The notes beneath the pieces are model-generated. The model saw only the letters and a program-made list of their open reading frames with translations. It did not search any database and was not told the DNA's origin. From Synechococcales cyanobacterium S06 (GTDB lineage Bacteria; Cyanobacteriota; Cyanobacteriia; Cyanobacteriales; JAABRE01): a stretch of 64,000 bases of DNA. The DNA lies in contig JAABRE010000003.1 of assembly GCA_011391125.1 (NCBI GenBank), positions 39,018 through 103,017 on the forward strand, written 5' to 3'. The translations under genes were made by a program, and so were the position numbers. This document shows, one piece after another, positions 53,575-62,133 of this stretch; the stretch's first letter is position 1, and the number at the start of each line of letters is the position of its first letter.

Positions 53575-55128
53575 ATGAATAAACAAGATCAAGAAAAATT
53601 TAAACAATTACAAAATCAATTGCGAGATCGTCCTTCGGGTTGGGATGTAATTGATCAAGATGATTATGATATTTTGGTAATTCCTTCTTTTAGTATTGAC
53701 CAAAAAGTAGGAGGAAAAGTCCCCGGTTTTTTGCATTATGAAGAAAGATTGTTATTTTCTTTAATGCGTTTGCGCAATCCCCATACTAGATTAATTTATA
53801 TTACAGCGTTACCTTTATCTCCTTTAATTCGCGATTATTACCTACAATTACTATCAGGAATACCGTTTTCTCATGCGAGCGAAAGATTACTTTTGATTAG
53901 CATTTATGACGCATCTTTAAAACCCTTAACTCAAAAGATTTTAGAAAGACCAAGATTAGTGGAGAAAATTAAACGTGCTTTACGGCCAAATAAGTCTTAT
54001 ATGGTCTGTTTTAATTCCACTATTTTAGAGCAGGAATTATCGGTAAAATTAGGGATTCCTCTCTTAGCTTCTTCTCCTGATTTATTATATTGGGGCTCGA
54101 AAAGTGGTAGTCGTCAGATATTTTCTGAGTGTAATATTAAGCATCCGGATGGTAGTAGTCAGTTAAATAATGTGGAAGAATTAATTACTGAAGCGGCTAA
54201 ATTATGGGAGCGAAAACCCTCTTTAAAACGTTTAGTTGTTAAGTTAAATGAGGGGTTTTCTGGCGAAGGAAATGCGATTTTAAATTTACCTAAATTAGAG
54301 CAGAATAATCGGGAATTAACCATTAGAAATAGTCTGGAAAACTTAAGGTTTCAATCTCAAGATGAAACTTGGTCAAATTTCGCCCAAAGAATACCAGAAT
54401 TAGGTGCAATTGTGGAGGAATTTATTGAAGGAGAGGAAAAAAGATCGCCCAGTGTTCAAGGTTATATTACTCCCACGGGAAGGGTCGAAATCTTATCAAC
54501 CCATGACCAAATTTTAGGTGGTCCAGACGGGCAAATTTACCTTGGTTGCACTTTTCCTGCTGATGCAGAATATCGCTTACAAATACAGGAATTAGGCTTA
54601 AAAATAGGGCATTTTTTAGCGCAAAAAGGAGCAATGGAACGTTATGGAGTAGATTTTATTGCTGTTAGGAAACCCGATAATTCTTGGGATATTCAGGCCA
54701 TAGAAATTAACTTGAGAAAAGGAGGCACAACTCACCCATTTATGACTTTACAATTATTAACAAATGGTTATTATAATTATCAAGATGGTTTGTTTTATAC
54801 TCCTCAAAAACACCCTAAATATTATATTGCTACGGATAATTTACAAAAACCCCAATATCAAGGTTTGTTACCCAATGATTTAATGGACATTATTGCTAAA
54901 CATCACCTCCATTTTGATAATAGTACCAAAACAGGAACTGTTTTTCATCTAATCGGTGCATTATCAGAATTTGGTAAATTAGGGTTAACAAGTATCGGTA
55001 ATTCTCATCAGGAAGCGAGGGAAATTTATCACCATGTTGAGCAAGTTTTAGACTCAGAAACTGACTCCCAAATTGAGCAGTATTCTGAAAAAATAACCCC
55101 TAGTTTACCCATCACTTGGAGTTCATAA
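53575..55128 (+). CDS. ATP-grasp ligase, PGM1-type peptide ligase-related
   Basis: 517 residues. The N-terminal ~190 residues (YDILVIPSFSIDQKVGGKVP, FLHYEERLLFSLMRLRNPH) match proteins annotated as peptide ligase PGM1-related. The ATP-grasp core has the glycine-rich loop VVKLNEGFSGEGNAIL, IVEEFIEGEEKRSPS and the metal-binding IEINLRKGGTTHPF. Likely joins a carboxylate to an amine with ATP. PGM1 makes pheganomycin from peptides, but no precursor peptide is seen here. Substrates unknown. No signal peptide. Confidence 0.8.
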   Translation: MNKQDQEKFKQLQNQLRDRPSGWDVIDQDDYDILVIPSFSIDQKVGGKVPGFLHYEERLLFSLMRLRNPHTRLIYITALPLSPLIRDYYLQLLSGIPFSHASERLLLISIYDASLKPLTQKILERPRLVEKIKRALRPNKSYMVCFNSTILEQELSVKLGIPLLASSPDLLYWGSKSGSRQIFSECNIKHPDGSSQLNNVEELITEAAKLWERKPSLKRLVVKLNEGFSGEGNAILNLPKLEQNNRELTIRNSLENLRFQSQDETWSNFAQRIPELGAIVEEFIEGEEKRSPSVQGYITPTGRVEILSTHDQILGGPDGQIYLGCTFPADAEYRLQIQELGLKIGHFLAQKGAMERYGVDFIAVRKPDNSWDIQAIEINLRKGGTTHPFMTLQLLTNGYYNYQDGLFYTPQKHPKYYIATDNLQKPQYQGLLPNDLMDIIAKHHLHFDNSTKTGTVFHLIGALSEFGKLGLTSIGNSHQEAREIYHHVEQVLDSETDSQIEQYSEKITPSLPITWSS

Positions 55129-55249
55129 AAATTAAGTAAAAAGTTAGTTTTGTAAGGTGGGAATTGCCCATCCTAGGATAATTTATTAAATAAAATTGGC
55201 ATATATTAACCCTAATAATTAGCTGATAATTATTAGTTTACTTCCAATT

Positions 55250-56029
55250 TTATGAGTTATAAATTTCTTGTTCTCGGTTAATAAAAATCTCGGCTAATAA
55301 TTGATATGCTTCACCCCACGCTGTGATTATTTCCTCGGTTGCCGCCTCTTTTAAAACATCTTTAATTGCTAGTAATAAACATTCCCCAACTATGGGATAT
55401 TGTTCTGGTAAAACGTGATTTTGGACATGACGATGAGCAATTTTATTAACCATTGCTTTTAAAGATTCGAGATCATCAATATGGCTTGCATAATTATAAA
55501 CTGCGGTTGCTAATCGACTATGTTGACTACCATTTGCTTGATCTGACATACTAAATTGTGCTTTCACTTCCGGATATTTCTCGAACATAATTTCATACAT
55601 TCTAGAAGTAATTTCTTGACCGTGTTGTTTCAAAATTGGAGCGGTAGATTTAACAATCTCAATAGTTTTTTGATTAACTTTTGCTTTAGGTTGATGATGT
55701 TCAGAAAGTGTTAAAATAAAGGCCAATTTGTCTTCTGCTTGTAACCCATGGGGCGCATTTGCCGGCATAAAAACAAATACTCCTGGTGTTAAAATAATAT
55801 TATTTCCTGCTAAAATTAAATTACCTTTTCCCTCAATTACAGTTATGGTAGCGTTGCGAGTGGAGGTGTGTTCCTCAATTTCTGTACCGGCCGCTAAACA
55901 AAATAATGTATTTTGAGCATTGTTATCTTTTAAGATAACTTTACTGAGAATTCCATTCTTGGGATATTCAATTAAGTCTGATAAAATAGTGTTAAAACAT
56001 TGAGTGGGATTAATGATTGTTTTAGGCAT
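55250..56029 (-). CDS. Cupin-globin fusion protein
   Basis: 259 residues. Residues 1-112 are a cupin (LAAGTEIEEHTSTRNATITV ... LTPGVFVFMPANAPH; metal-ligand candidates His54 and His94). Residues 118-255 are a globin like the haem domain of flavohaemoglobin: TyrB10 Tyr145 (SRMYEIMF), GlnE7 Gln169 (ANGSQ) and proximal His201 (KIAHRHVQNHVLPEQYPI). The C-terminal FAD/NAD reductase of Hmp is absent. Suggested role: NO or O2 chemistry, with the cupin possibly sensing or acting as a partner; this is inference. A Shine-Dalgarno (AGGAG) precedes the ATG. Divergent from a Crp/Fnr-type regulator with a 141-bp shared region, suggesting direct control. Confidence 0.85.
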   Translation of the reverse strand: MPKTIINPTQCFNTILSDLIEYPKNGILSKVILKDNNAQNTLFCLAAGTEIEEHTSTRNATITVIEGKGNLILAGNNIILTPGVFVFMPANAPHGLQAEDKLAFILTLSEHHQPKAKVNQKTIEIVKSTAPILKQHGQEITSRMYEIMFEKYPEVKAQFSMSDQANGSQHSRLATAVYNYASHIDDLESLKAMVNKIAHRHVQNHVLPEQYPIVGECLLLAIKDVLKEAATEEIITAWGEAYQLLAEIFINREQEIYNS

Positions 56030-56045
56030 AATTGCTTAACTCCTG

Positions 56046-56060
56046 ATTTATTTAATAAAT
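56046..56060. promoter_or_regulatory. Candidate operator between globin and Crp/Fnr genes
   Basis: ATTTATTTAATAAAT is a perfect 15-bp palindrome, located 17 bp before the cupin-globin ATG. Only A/T, so it may occur by chance. No clear TTGAT-N4-ATCAA box was found. Confidence 0.3.
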
Positions 56061-56170
56061 ATTTTTCTTTCTTTTCTTAGTCTGACCTTTTTTACTAAAT
56101 CTGTCTTTGATGTAGCTCATATTCAGACAATTTTTGTTTACAATATTTTAAGTTCTCTATTTACTAAATA

Positions 56171-56893
56171 ATGATTATTAAAGGTTGTTCATCTATTACC
56201 CAATTAAAAAAAATTTCTATTTTTGAGAATTTAAAAACTGCTGATTTAGAGCAACTTATTCCCCATAGTTACGTCAAAAAATATTATAAAGATGAACTGA
56301 TCATGCTAGAAAAAGATCGCCTTGATCCTCAACTTTATGCCTTGGTTGATGGTACTTTACAAGTTAGCAAAACGACAACTAATGGTAAAGAAACCGTTGT
56401 TCGTCTGATTCCTCCAGGAGAACTTTTCGCTGCTCCTGCTCTTTTCGGCAATTGCATAGCTCCAGCTACAGTAAGTTGTCAATTAGACTCAGAAATATTA
56501 ACCATAAAAAGAGAAGGTTTATTAACAATAATTAGTCAAAATCCTGAAGTTAGTTTGCGTATTTTAGAGGTATTTAATGACAGATTGCAGCAATTACACA
56601 ATACTGTCCATAGCTTAATTTCTGAACGAGCAATTGTTCGTTTAATTCGATTAATTCAATATCAAAATGAGCGTTATGGAAATCATTTGGTGGAACAGGG
56701 AAACTGTTTAAATGTCAAATTTTCTTATTATCAAATTGCCCGTAGTATTGGGATTACCTATGAAGAATGTGTGCGTTTATTTAAGAAGTTAAAAGAAGTA
56801 GTTATTTATCAAAGAGGAGGCACAATTATTATTACAGATTGGCAGAAATTAGAAGCGATGTCATTTCAGTTATCAGTTAACAGTAAGGGTTAA
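56171..56893 (+). CDS. Crp/Fnr-family transcription regulator
   Basis: 240 residues. cNMP-type beta-barrel (about 20-125) with LVDGTLQVSKTTTNGKETVV and LIPPGELFAAPALFG, a dimer helix, then a C-terminal HTH (VKFSYYQIARSIGITYEECV). The Fnr Cys cluster is absent, so it is not an oxygen-sensing FeS Fnr; the shape fits haem- or ligand-binding DNR/NnrR types. The divergent cupin-globin gene suggests NO response; this is inference. The last ~12 residues (SFQLSVNSKG) are encoded by a dispersed repeat (TCATTTCAGTTATCAG) and do not belong to the family. No clear RBS. Confidence 0.85.
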   Translation: MIIKGCSSITQLKKISIFENLKTADLEQLIPHSYVKKYYKDELIMLEKDRLDPQLYALVDGTLQVSKTTTNGKETVVRLIPPGELFAAPALFGNCIAPATVSCQLDSEILTIKREGLLTIISQNPEVSLRILEVFNDRLQQLHNTVHSLISERAIVRLIRLIQYQNERYGNHLVEQGNCLNVKFSYYQIARSIGITYEECVRLFKKLKEVVIYQRGGTIIITDWQKLEAMSFQLSVNSKG

Positions 56894-56990
56894 TGGCCAT
56901 TAACCTCTGCACCTAAAGGTGATAAGGAATATTTTTATTACTTTTGGAATCCCGAGGGGGATACCTTACACCGCTTTTCTGGTCAAACCG
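56861..56990 (+). repeat. Composite repeat overlapping the Crp/Fnr gene end
   Basis: TCATTTCAGTTATCAGTTAAC (56861-56881), a degenerate 30-bp palindrome (56882-56911; core TTAATGGCCATTAA), then GATACCTTACACCGCTTTTC to GGTCA (about 56960-56985). Same order of blocks as at 24893 and 34351. Confidence 0.75.
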
Positions 56991-57168
56991 GTAATTAAAT
57001 AATTATAAGGATGGGAAAAAATTCAGTTTTTTGCTATTAAAAAGAAACAAGACAATTGCCCAAGAAAAAAATATGGCTTTTCTCCTATTTTTGGAAAAAA
57101 ATAAAATTGAAAATAGGTCACCACAATATGATATAGATAATAAAAGTAAACTAATTTAATTAAATACG

Positions 57169-57540
57169 ATGTTGTCACCAGTTAAAACCCTTGAAATTTA
57201 TCAGCAATCACCCTCGCCAACCAATTATAAAGCCGGTGAAATCATCTTTTCTCAAGGAGAAGAAGGCTACGTTATGTATGGTGTAATTAGTGGTGAAGTG
57301 GAAATGTTAGTTAATAATAAAGTAATTGAAACCATCAAAACCGGTGATGTTTTTGGTGAAGGAGCATTAGTCAATGAACAGCATAAAAGAGCTTCGACAG
57401 CTGTTGCTAAAACTGATTGTTTATTGGCATTTTTAGATCAGGAACATTTCCTTTTTGTAGTGCAAGAAACTCCCATCTTTGCGTTAGAAGTTCTCCGGAG
57501 TTATTCCCATCGCTTTCGTCGTTTAAAAGAGTTAATTTAA
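57169..57540 (+). CDS. Stand-alone cyclic nucleotide-binding domain protein
   Basis: 123 residues, one CNB domain. The phosphate-binding cassette FGEGALVNEQHKRASTAVA keeps the Glu and Arg needed for cAMP/cGMP. There is no HTH or kinase, so it is a single-domain sensor or adaptor. The N-terminal ~20 residues are flexible. The next gene on the same strand starts 78 bp away, after an IR element (57548-57567). Confidence 0.88.
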   Translation: MLSPVKTLEIYQQSPSPTNYKAGEIIFSQGEEGYVMYGVISGEVEMLVNNKVIETIKTGDVFGEGALVNEQHKRASTAVAKTDCLLAFLDQEHFLFVVQETPIFALEVLRSYSHRFRRLKELI

Positions 57541-57618
57541 GTATTGAGTGGGTGAAATTTTGCCCACAATAATTATTTTTTAGTAAAATATTCTGATAAA
57601 TAATAACCTGAATAAATT

Positions 57619-58413
57619 ATGAATGTTTTGTCTATTTTGCAAACAAGTTCCTGTTTAAGAATCAGTGACCAGCAAATTATTCCTATTTTTTCTGACTGGG
57701 AAAAAACTGAGCGTTTATTAGTAGTTATTTTGTCCCAATTAGGAGATTTTGATAGTTTAGAATACGCGTGGTGGTTACATCGGGAATCTGCTAAAATTAA
57801 AGCTCAAAATATTACCCTTCGCGCTATAGGTATTGGGGACTATAATTCGGGTGTAAAATTTTGTCAATATACCAATTTTCCCCCTGAATTTCTCTTTGTT
57901 GATCCAACTGCTGAATTACACCGCAAGTTAGGTTTATATGAGGGTTTAACTACTAAGTTTCCCCTCCTTTCTTCGGGTCAAAATGCTTTTTTGAATCTAA
58001 TGATCATGTGTGCTGGAATTGGCAGTCCGGGGACACTTGCTGAGGTATTCAGGGGATATAGAGGCGATCGCCAATCCCCCCAATTAATCGGTGATGAAGA
58101 AACTATCCAGGCAAAACCCTTGCCTCCTCTCAAAGGTTCATTCTTCAAAATGGCGGGAGGGAGCGGGTTTCAGCGTCCTTTTGAATTAGCAACCCTACGT
58201 TTACGCAATATGACGGAAGTTCTGGGCAATTGGTCAACCTATGTCCCCAATTCGGATTATTTAACCCAAAGAGGGGCAACTTTTTTGTTTGATACTAACA
58301 GTAATTTGCTCTATGAACACCGAGATCAAGGTATTTTAGGTTTTGCTGAAAACATGAGTTATCCCCTATCTTTTCTTGATCAGGAAACAAATTCAATTTC
58401 TAATTATAACTAA
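57619..58413 (+). CDS. AhpC/TSA-like (peroxiredoxin-like) protein without catalytic Cys
   Basis: 264 residues. Thioredoxin-fold peroxiredoxin-like family: LLVVILSQLGDFDSLEYAWW, ITLRAIGIGDY, FPPEFLFVDPTAELHRKLGL, and RGATFLFDTNSNLLYEHRD. The peroxidatic motif (GCxxC after the first strand) reads GDFDSLE, so neither catalytic Cys is present; peroxidase activity is not expected. Possibly a structural or binding paralogue. It follows the CNB gene by 78 bp. Its stop touches the lpxD stop (0 bp gap, convergent). Confidence 0.8.
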   Translation: MNVLSILQTSSCLRISDQQIIPIFSDWEKTERLLVVILSQLGDFDSLEYAWWLHRESAKIKAQNITLRAIGIGDYNSGVKFCQYTNFPPEFLFVDPTAELHRKLGLYEGLTTKFPLLSSGQNAFLNLMIMCAGIGSPGTLAEVFRGYRGDRQSPQLIGDEETIQAKPLPPLKGSFFKMAGGSGFQRPFELATLRLRNMTEVLGNWSTYVPNSDYLTQRGATFLFDTNSNLLYEHRDQGILGFAENMSYPLSFLDQETNSISNYN

Positions 58414-59457
58414 CTATTTTTCTTTTAATTGTTTTTGAATTTGTTTCAGAGTTTCGTACATTTCAGGCAATTTTTTATAAATAATAGAGGCTTTTAAGTA
58501 TAGTTTATGTGGTACTGAAGGACTACTCGACACTATTTCCCCAGCTCCTACTTTGTTATTTATACCTGTTTGAGCCGTGGCGATCGCACCATCGCCTATT
58601 TCAGCATTATTGGCTACTCCCACTTGCCCTCCCAATAATACCCCATTACCCACTTTAACACCGCCAGCGAGCCCTGTTTGAGCGGCAAAAGCGCAATTTT
58701 CTCCAATCTGACAGTTATGCCCAATATGGACCAAATTATCCAGTTTGGTGTGACGTTTGATTCTTGTTTCACCAAGAGCCGGGCGATCGATGGTACTATT
58801 GCAGCCTACTTCGACACCGTCTTCTAAAATAGTGCGGCCGGATTGTTCCATTTTCAACCAACCTTGGGAAGTTGGGACAAAACCAAAGCCTTCAGAGCCA
58901 ATTACCGCACCGCTATGAATGACGCAATTATCACCAATGATGGTACGTTCATGGATGGTACAATTGGCATGAAGAGTGGTATTTGCGCCAATTTCAACTT
59001 GGGGATAGATAACAACATTGGCAAAAATACAAGAATTAGGACCAATTTTTACTCCAGTTTCTATCACCACATTAGGACCAATATAAACATTTTGGCCGAT
59101 TTTTGCTCCTGGATTAATGACAGCTTTAGGATGGATGAGAGGTTTGGGTTTAAAAGGAGTATAAAAAACCTTAATTACCTCAGCAAATAATAAACGGGGC
59201 TCAGGAGCACAAATCCAAGCAATACCTTTGTCAAGGGCCTGTTTTTGTAAAGTTTCATCTTCGGGTAAAATCAAAGCATTAGCTTGAGTTTCCCGAAGAT
59301 ATTTAGCAAACTTAACACCTTCGATATAACTAATAGTATTAGCTTGGGTATTTTCGATGGGAGTAATACCAATTATTTCGGGATTATAGTTCGGATAATT
59401 AATTAAACTGTGCTTATATTTTTGGTCTAATTTGTTAACGAGGTCACTAAATTTCAT
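58414..59457 (-). CDS. lpxD: UDP-3-O-acylglucosamine N-acyltransferase
   Basis: 347 residues. N-terminal uridine-binding domain, then a left-handed beta-helix of hexapeptide repeats (IGDNCVIHSGAVIG, IGENCAFAAQTGLAG) with catalytic His in NLVHIGHNCQIG, and a C-terminal coiled coil. Third step of lipid A synthesis, from acyl-ACP to UDP-glucosamine. Upstream on the same strand is a palindrome (59481-59515) and the COP23 gene. lpxA/B/C are not in the window. Confidence 0.95.
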   Translation of the reverse strand: MKFSDLVNKLDQKYKHSLINYPNYNPEIIGITPIENTQANTISYIEGVKFAKYLRETQANALILPEDETLQKQALDKGIAWICAPEPRLLFAEVIKVFYTPFKPKPLIHPKAVINPGAKIGQNVYIGPNVVIETGVKIGPNSCIFANVVIYPQVEIGANTTLHANCTIHERTIIGDNCVIHSGAVIGSEGFGFVPTSQGWLKMEQSGRTILEDGVEVGCNSTIDRPALGETRIKRHTKLDNLVHIGHNCQIGENCAFAAQTGLAGGVKVGNGVLLGGQVGVANNAEIGDGAIATAQTGINNKVGAGEIVSSSPSVPHKLYLKASIIYKKLPEMYETLKQIQKQLKEK

Positions 59458-59480
59458 GATATTTCTTGTCAGTTATTGGA

Positions 59481-59515
59481 GAGAAACCTGATTTTTTAGC
59501 AAAATCGGATTTCTC
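59481..59515. repeat. Hairpin repeat (GAGAAACCTGATTTT / AAAATCGGATTTCTC)
   Basis: 15-bp arms with a short loop between lpxD and the COP23 gene. Similar inverted repeats at 63128-63193, and a compact one near 22788-22802 (GAAATCGGATTTC). Confidence 0.8.
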
Positions 59516-59521
59516 AGTTAA

Positions 59522-60928
59522 TTATTTAGCAAACCAAAGATTAGATTCAGGTTGTAATTTGTCATTCAAAGGAGATAACAAAGCAAATGGCCTACCATTA
59601 GATTCTAACACCGGTGAACCTTGTCCGGATGCTGAACCAATACTAGCACTTAATTGAGCAATTGTTTCTTGGGGTTTTTTAGCATTAGTTTGACTGAGGG
59701 TAAATAAACGATTTCCCTCGTTACAACCCAAAGATGAAGTATTAGCTAAACAGACTATGGTGATATTTTCTACGGTATTAACAGTAAAAGCCAAATTATC
59801 AATTTTACCGCCATTATTTGCCACAATTTTATTCAAATTAGCTGTCACTTCTTGACAGCGTTTTTCTGGAGTCCAATCTTCTCCTATTTGTCTTGTCCAG
59901 AGAATCATTGTTTTTGGTAAAATAGTTGGATCATCGCGTTTAACAATGGTAGCATAACCTTTTTGCTGTTGAATACATTGAAAATTAACACTGCCACTAA
60001 CGGTATTTTTGGGTAAATTTTGTGGATTACTGTAAGCTAAATATAGATCTTCGCCATTAGCTTTAAATTGATTGCCTTCTTTAATATCTGGTTGAGATTT
60101 ACTAATGGCAATTAGTCCATATTCGTAGTTATTTTCGATAACATTATCTTGTAAAATTGGCTTAGAACTTTCAGTTAAAACTACGCCCGTGCGATTATTT
60201 TTGATGTAATTACTAATCAGAAAAGGAGCGGCATTTCCTCCCATTGCTACAGCAAAACCAGTATCATCAAAACTATTTTTTACTATTTGTCCTTTAGCTT
60301 CTTTTCCTAAGGCCATTCCATTACCAAAATTGTTAACAAATTGGTTATTTTCAATAATGGGTGAAGAGTTACCCGAGACAAAAATTCCTTCCCGATTATT
60401 TTTGACAAAACTATTATTACTAATAATCGGATTACCATTTTCGATCCAAATTCCTGTTCCTCTATTGTTAGGATTAGTAATAGTTAATCCCGTAATTTGG
60501 CTATTGTTTTCTGCTACAATTGAGACATTTTGTAGTGCATAGGATTTAGTAATTGTATCACCTCCTCCACTAATTAAAATATCACTACCTTTATTAGCTG
60601 GATTACCTTTTAAAGTGACACCATTTTTCAGTTGAATGGGGAAAGTTTCGTCGATATATTGACCGGGTGCTAACTGAATTGTTGTCCCATTTTGAGCATA
60701 TTTGATCGCATAACTAATGGAACGAAATGGTCTTTCTAATGTATTGCCAGAATCTTCGTAATCCAGCCCTTGTTGGGGGTTAACATAAAGGATAGTTCTG
60801 CTATTTTGGTTGTTAGTTTGCGCGAATATTTGTGCATTTCCGAGGGGAAAATATCCCACTCCAGATATTATTAATAAGCTGGAAGTGATTCCAAATATAA
60901 TTGTTTGATTTAATTTAGATGTTTTCAT
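59522..60928 (-). CDS. Secreted parallel beta-helix protein with C-terminal COP23 domain
   Basis: 468 residues. Signal peptide (cleavage near IFAQT), a DUF1565-type start (YVNPQQGLDYEDSGNTLERP), then a right-handed beta-helix of Asn-rich turns (NPIISNNSFVKNNREGIFVS and repeats; about 90-295). The C-terminal ~140 residues (NFQCIQQQKGYATIVKRDD, ILWTRQ, EKRCQEVTANLN) match the circadian oscillating protein COP23. The fusion suggests an extracellular or envelope carbohydrate-binding role; function is not known. 64 bp upstream of lpxD on the same strand. Confidence 0.82.
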   Translation of the reverse strand: MKTSKLNQTIIFGITSSLLIISGVGYFPLGNAQIFAQTNNQNSRTILYVNPQQGLDYEDSGNTLERPFRSISYAIKYAQNGTTIQLAPGQYIDETFPIQLKNGVTLKGNPANKGSDILISGGGDTITKSYALQNVSIVAENNSQITGLTITNPNNRGTGIWIENGNPIISNNSFVKNNREGIFVSGNSSPIIENNQFVNNFGNGMALGKEAKGQIVKNSFDDTGFAVAMGGNAAPFLISNYIKNNRTGVVLTESSKPILQDNVIENNYEYGLIAISKSQPDIKEGNQFKANGEDLYLAYSNPQNLPKNTVSGSVNFQCIQQQKGYATIVKRDDPTILPKTMILWTRQIGEDWTPEKRCQEVTANLNKIVANNGGKIDNLAFTVNTVENITIVCLANTSSLGCNEGNRLFTLSQTNAKKPQETIAQLSASIGSASGQGSPVLESNGRPFALLSPLNDKLQPESNLWFAK

Positions 60929-61000
60929 GGTATAAAGGGTGAATTCTTCTGTTTAAATATTTACTACATTTTCCTAGCTCACTTTTCCAGAATTATTTTC

Positions 61001-62098
61001 CTATTTATGGGTTGTCGGCGAATAATCCATTTTCAAATAAGAGGTAAAAACTTGAGTATTTTCTTGTAAGTTATGCTGACTATACCATTTATAAGCATTA
61101 TCAGCGATAGTCTGCCCTTGATTGGTGTTAAATTCTGTTAATTGTGGAGACAAAACTAGGTAATGTTGGTTTTTTTCTAAGCCATCTGCTTGGGAATAAT
61201 TATCTTCAGTGGTCAGAGGTACTAATCCGTGGGCTGCTGCTGCGGCAAAAACCGTAGATTTGGCCAAATTTCCTGGAAAACGAGTATAATCAAAACCCAA
61301 AAATTGGGAATCTAGTAATAATTTACTGACAATTTTCGCCGGTTGAAAACCCATTTCTTGCAGATTTATTTCGCCAAAGTCATAATTGTCTTTCAAATTT
61401 AAAGGCCGACCAATATCCAAAATTGTTTTCAGACCAAATTGGTGACAAAATTTTAATAATTTGGGTAAGGAATTTTGATAAACTCGACCACGATCTGTGC
61501 TACCAAAAATCACAATCTGTTTTTTTCTTTGAGATAAAGGAGTGACAAGTTCAGGTTCACCAATCGTCGAAAAATTTGGCAAACAAGAAACAAGACGTTT
61601 TAACCCTTGTTGAATAATCTTTTGAAATTGACTATTATTGGTAATTAATTGATGACTTATTTTAGCTAGACGAAGAGATAAATAATATTGTAAAGGATTG
61701 AGTAATCTGATTTTTTTCCATTTTAGTGTTGGTAATTCATGGAACATGGTAATCAAATTAAGTTGGCGTTGTTGACAGGATAATTCTAAACCACGAGCCA
61801 ACCAAAAAGGTGCATCTAGTTTTCCTTTCAAATAGGGATAATTGCTATATTGCAAGATAATATTATTAATGTCTCTTGGCAAAATCGAAGCCAAAGATTC
61901 CGAATCAGGATTCGGTATATTAGTAACTAAAAAACCATCGATCATGGCTATCTTTTTGATCGGGGGTTGAAAAACCAGAAAATGAGTCTCGATCTGATAA
62001 TCTTGGCGTAATTGCTGCGCTAACATTAAGGAATAGTCACCCACCCCATCAGTCTCAGGTGGAAGTCGCGGAACAATTTGGACAATTTTTTGGCTCAT
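61001..62098 (-). CDS. Glycosyltransferase, GT4-like
   Basis: 365 residues from the ATG at 62098 (MSQKIVQIVPRLPPETDGVG); the TTG 27 bases upstream is rejected. The N-terminal GT-B domain shows PPETDGVGDYSLMLAQQL and the central strand TMFHELPTLKWKK; the C-terminal domain has IVIFGSTDRGRVYQ and FPGNLAKSTVFAAAAAHGLV. The classic E-x7-E is not obvious. Acts in a surface-glycan pathway with the methyltransferase 35 bp upstream. Confidence 0.8.
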   Translation of the reverse strand: MSQKIVQIVPRLPPETDGVGDYSLMLAQQLRQDYQIETHFLVFQPPIKKIAMIDGFLVTNIPNPDSESLASILPRDINNIILQYSNYPYLKGKLDAPFWLARGLELSCQQRQLNLITMFHELPTLKWKKIRLLNPLQYYLSLRLAKISHQLITNNSQFQKIIQQGLKRLVSCLPNFSTIGEPELVTPLSQRKKQIVIFGSTDRGRVYQNSLPKLLKFCHQFGLKTILDIGRPLNLKDNYDFGEINLQEMGFQPAKIVSKLLLDSQFLGFDYTRFPGNLAKSTVFAAAAAHGLVPLTTEDNYSQADGLEKNQHYLVLSPQLTEFNTNQGQTIADNAYKWYSQHNLQENTQVFTSYLKMDYSPTTHK

Positions 62099-62133
62099 TA
62101 GATTTTTCTTGCAACAAAAAACCAAAGTTTAGA

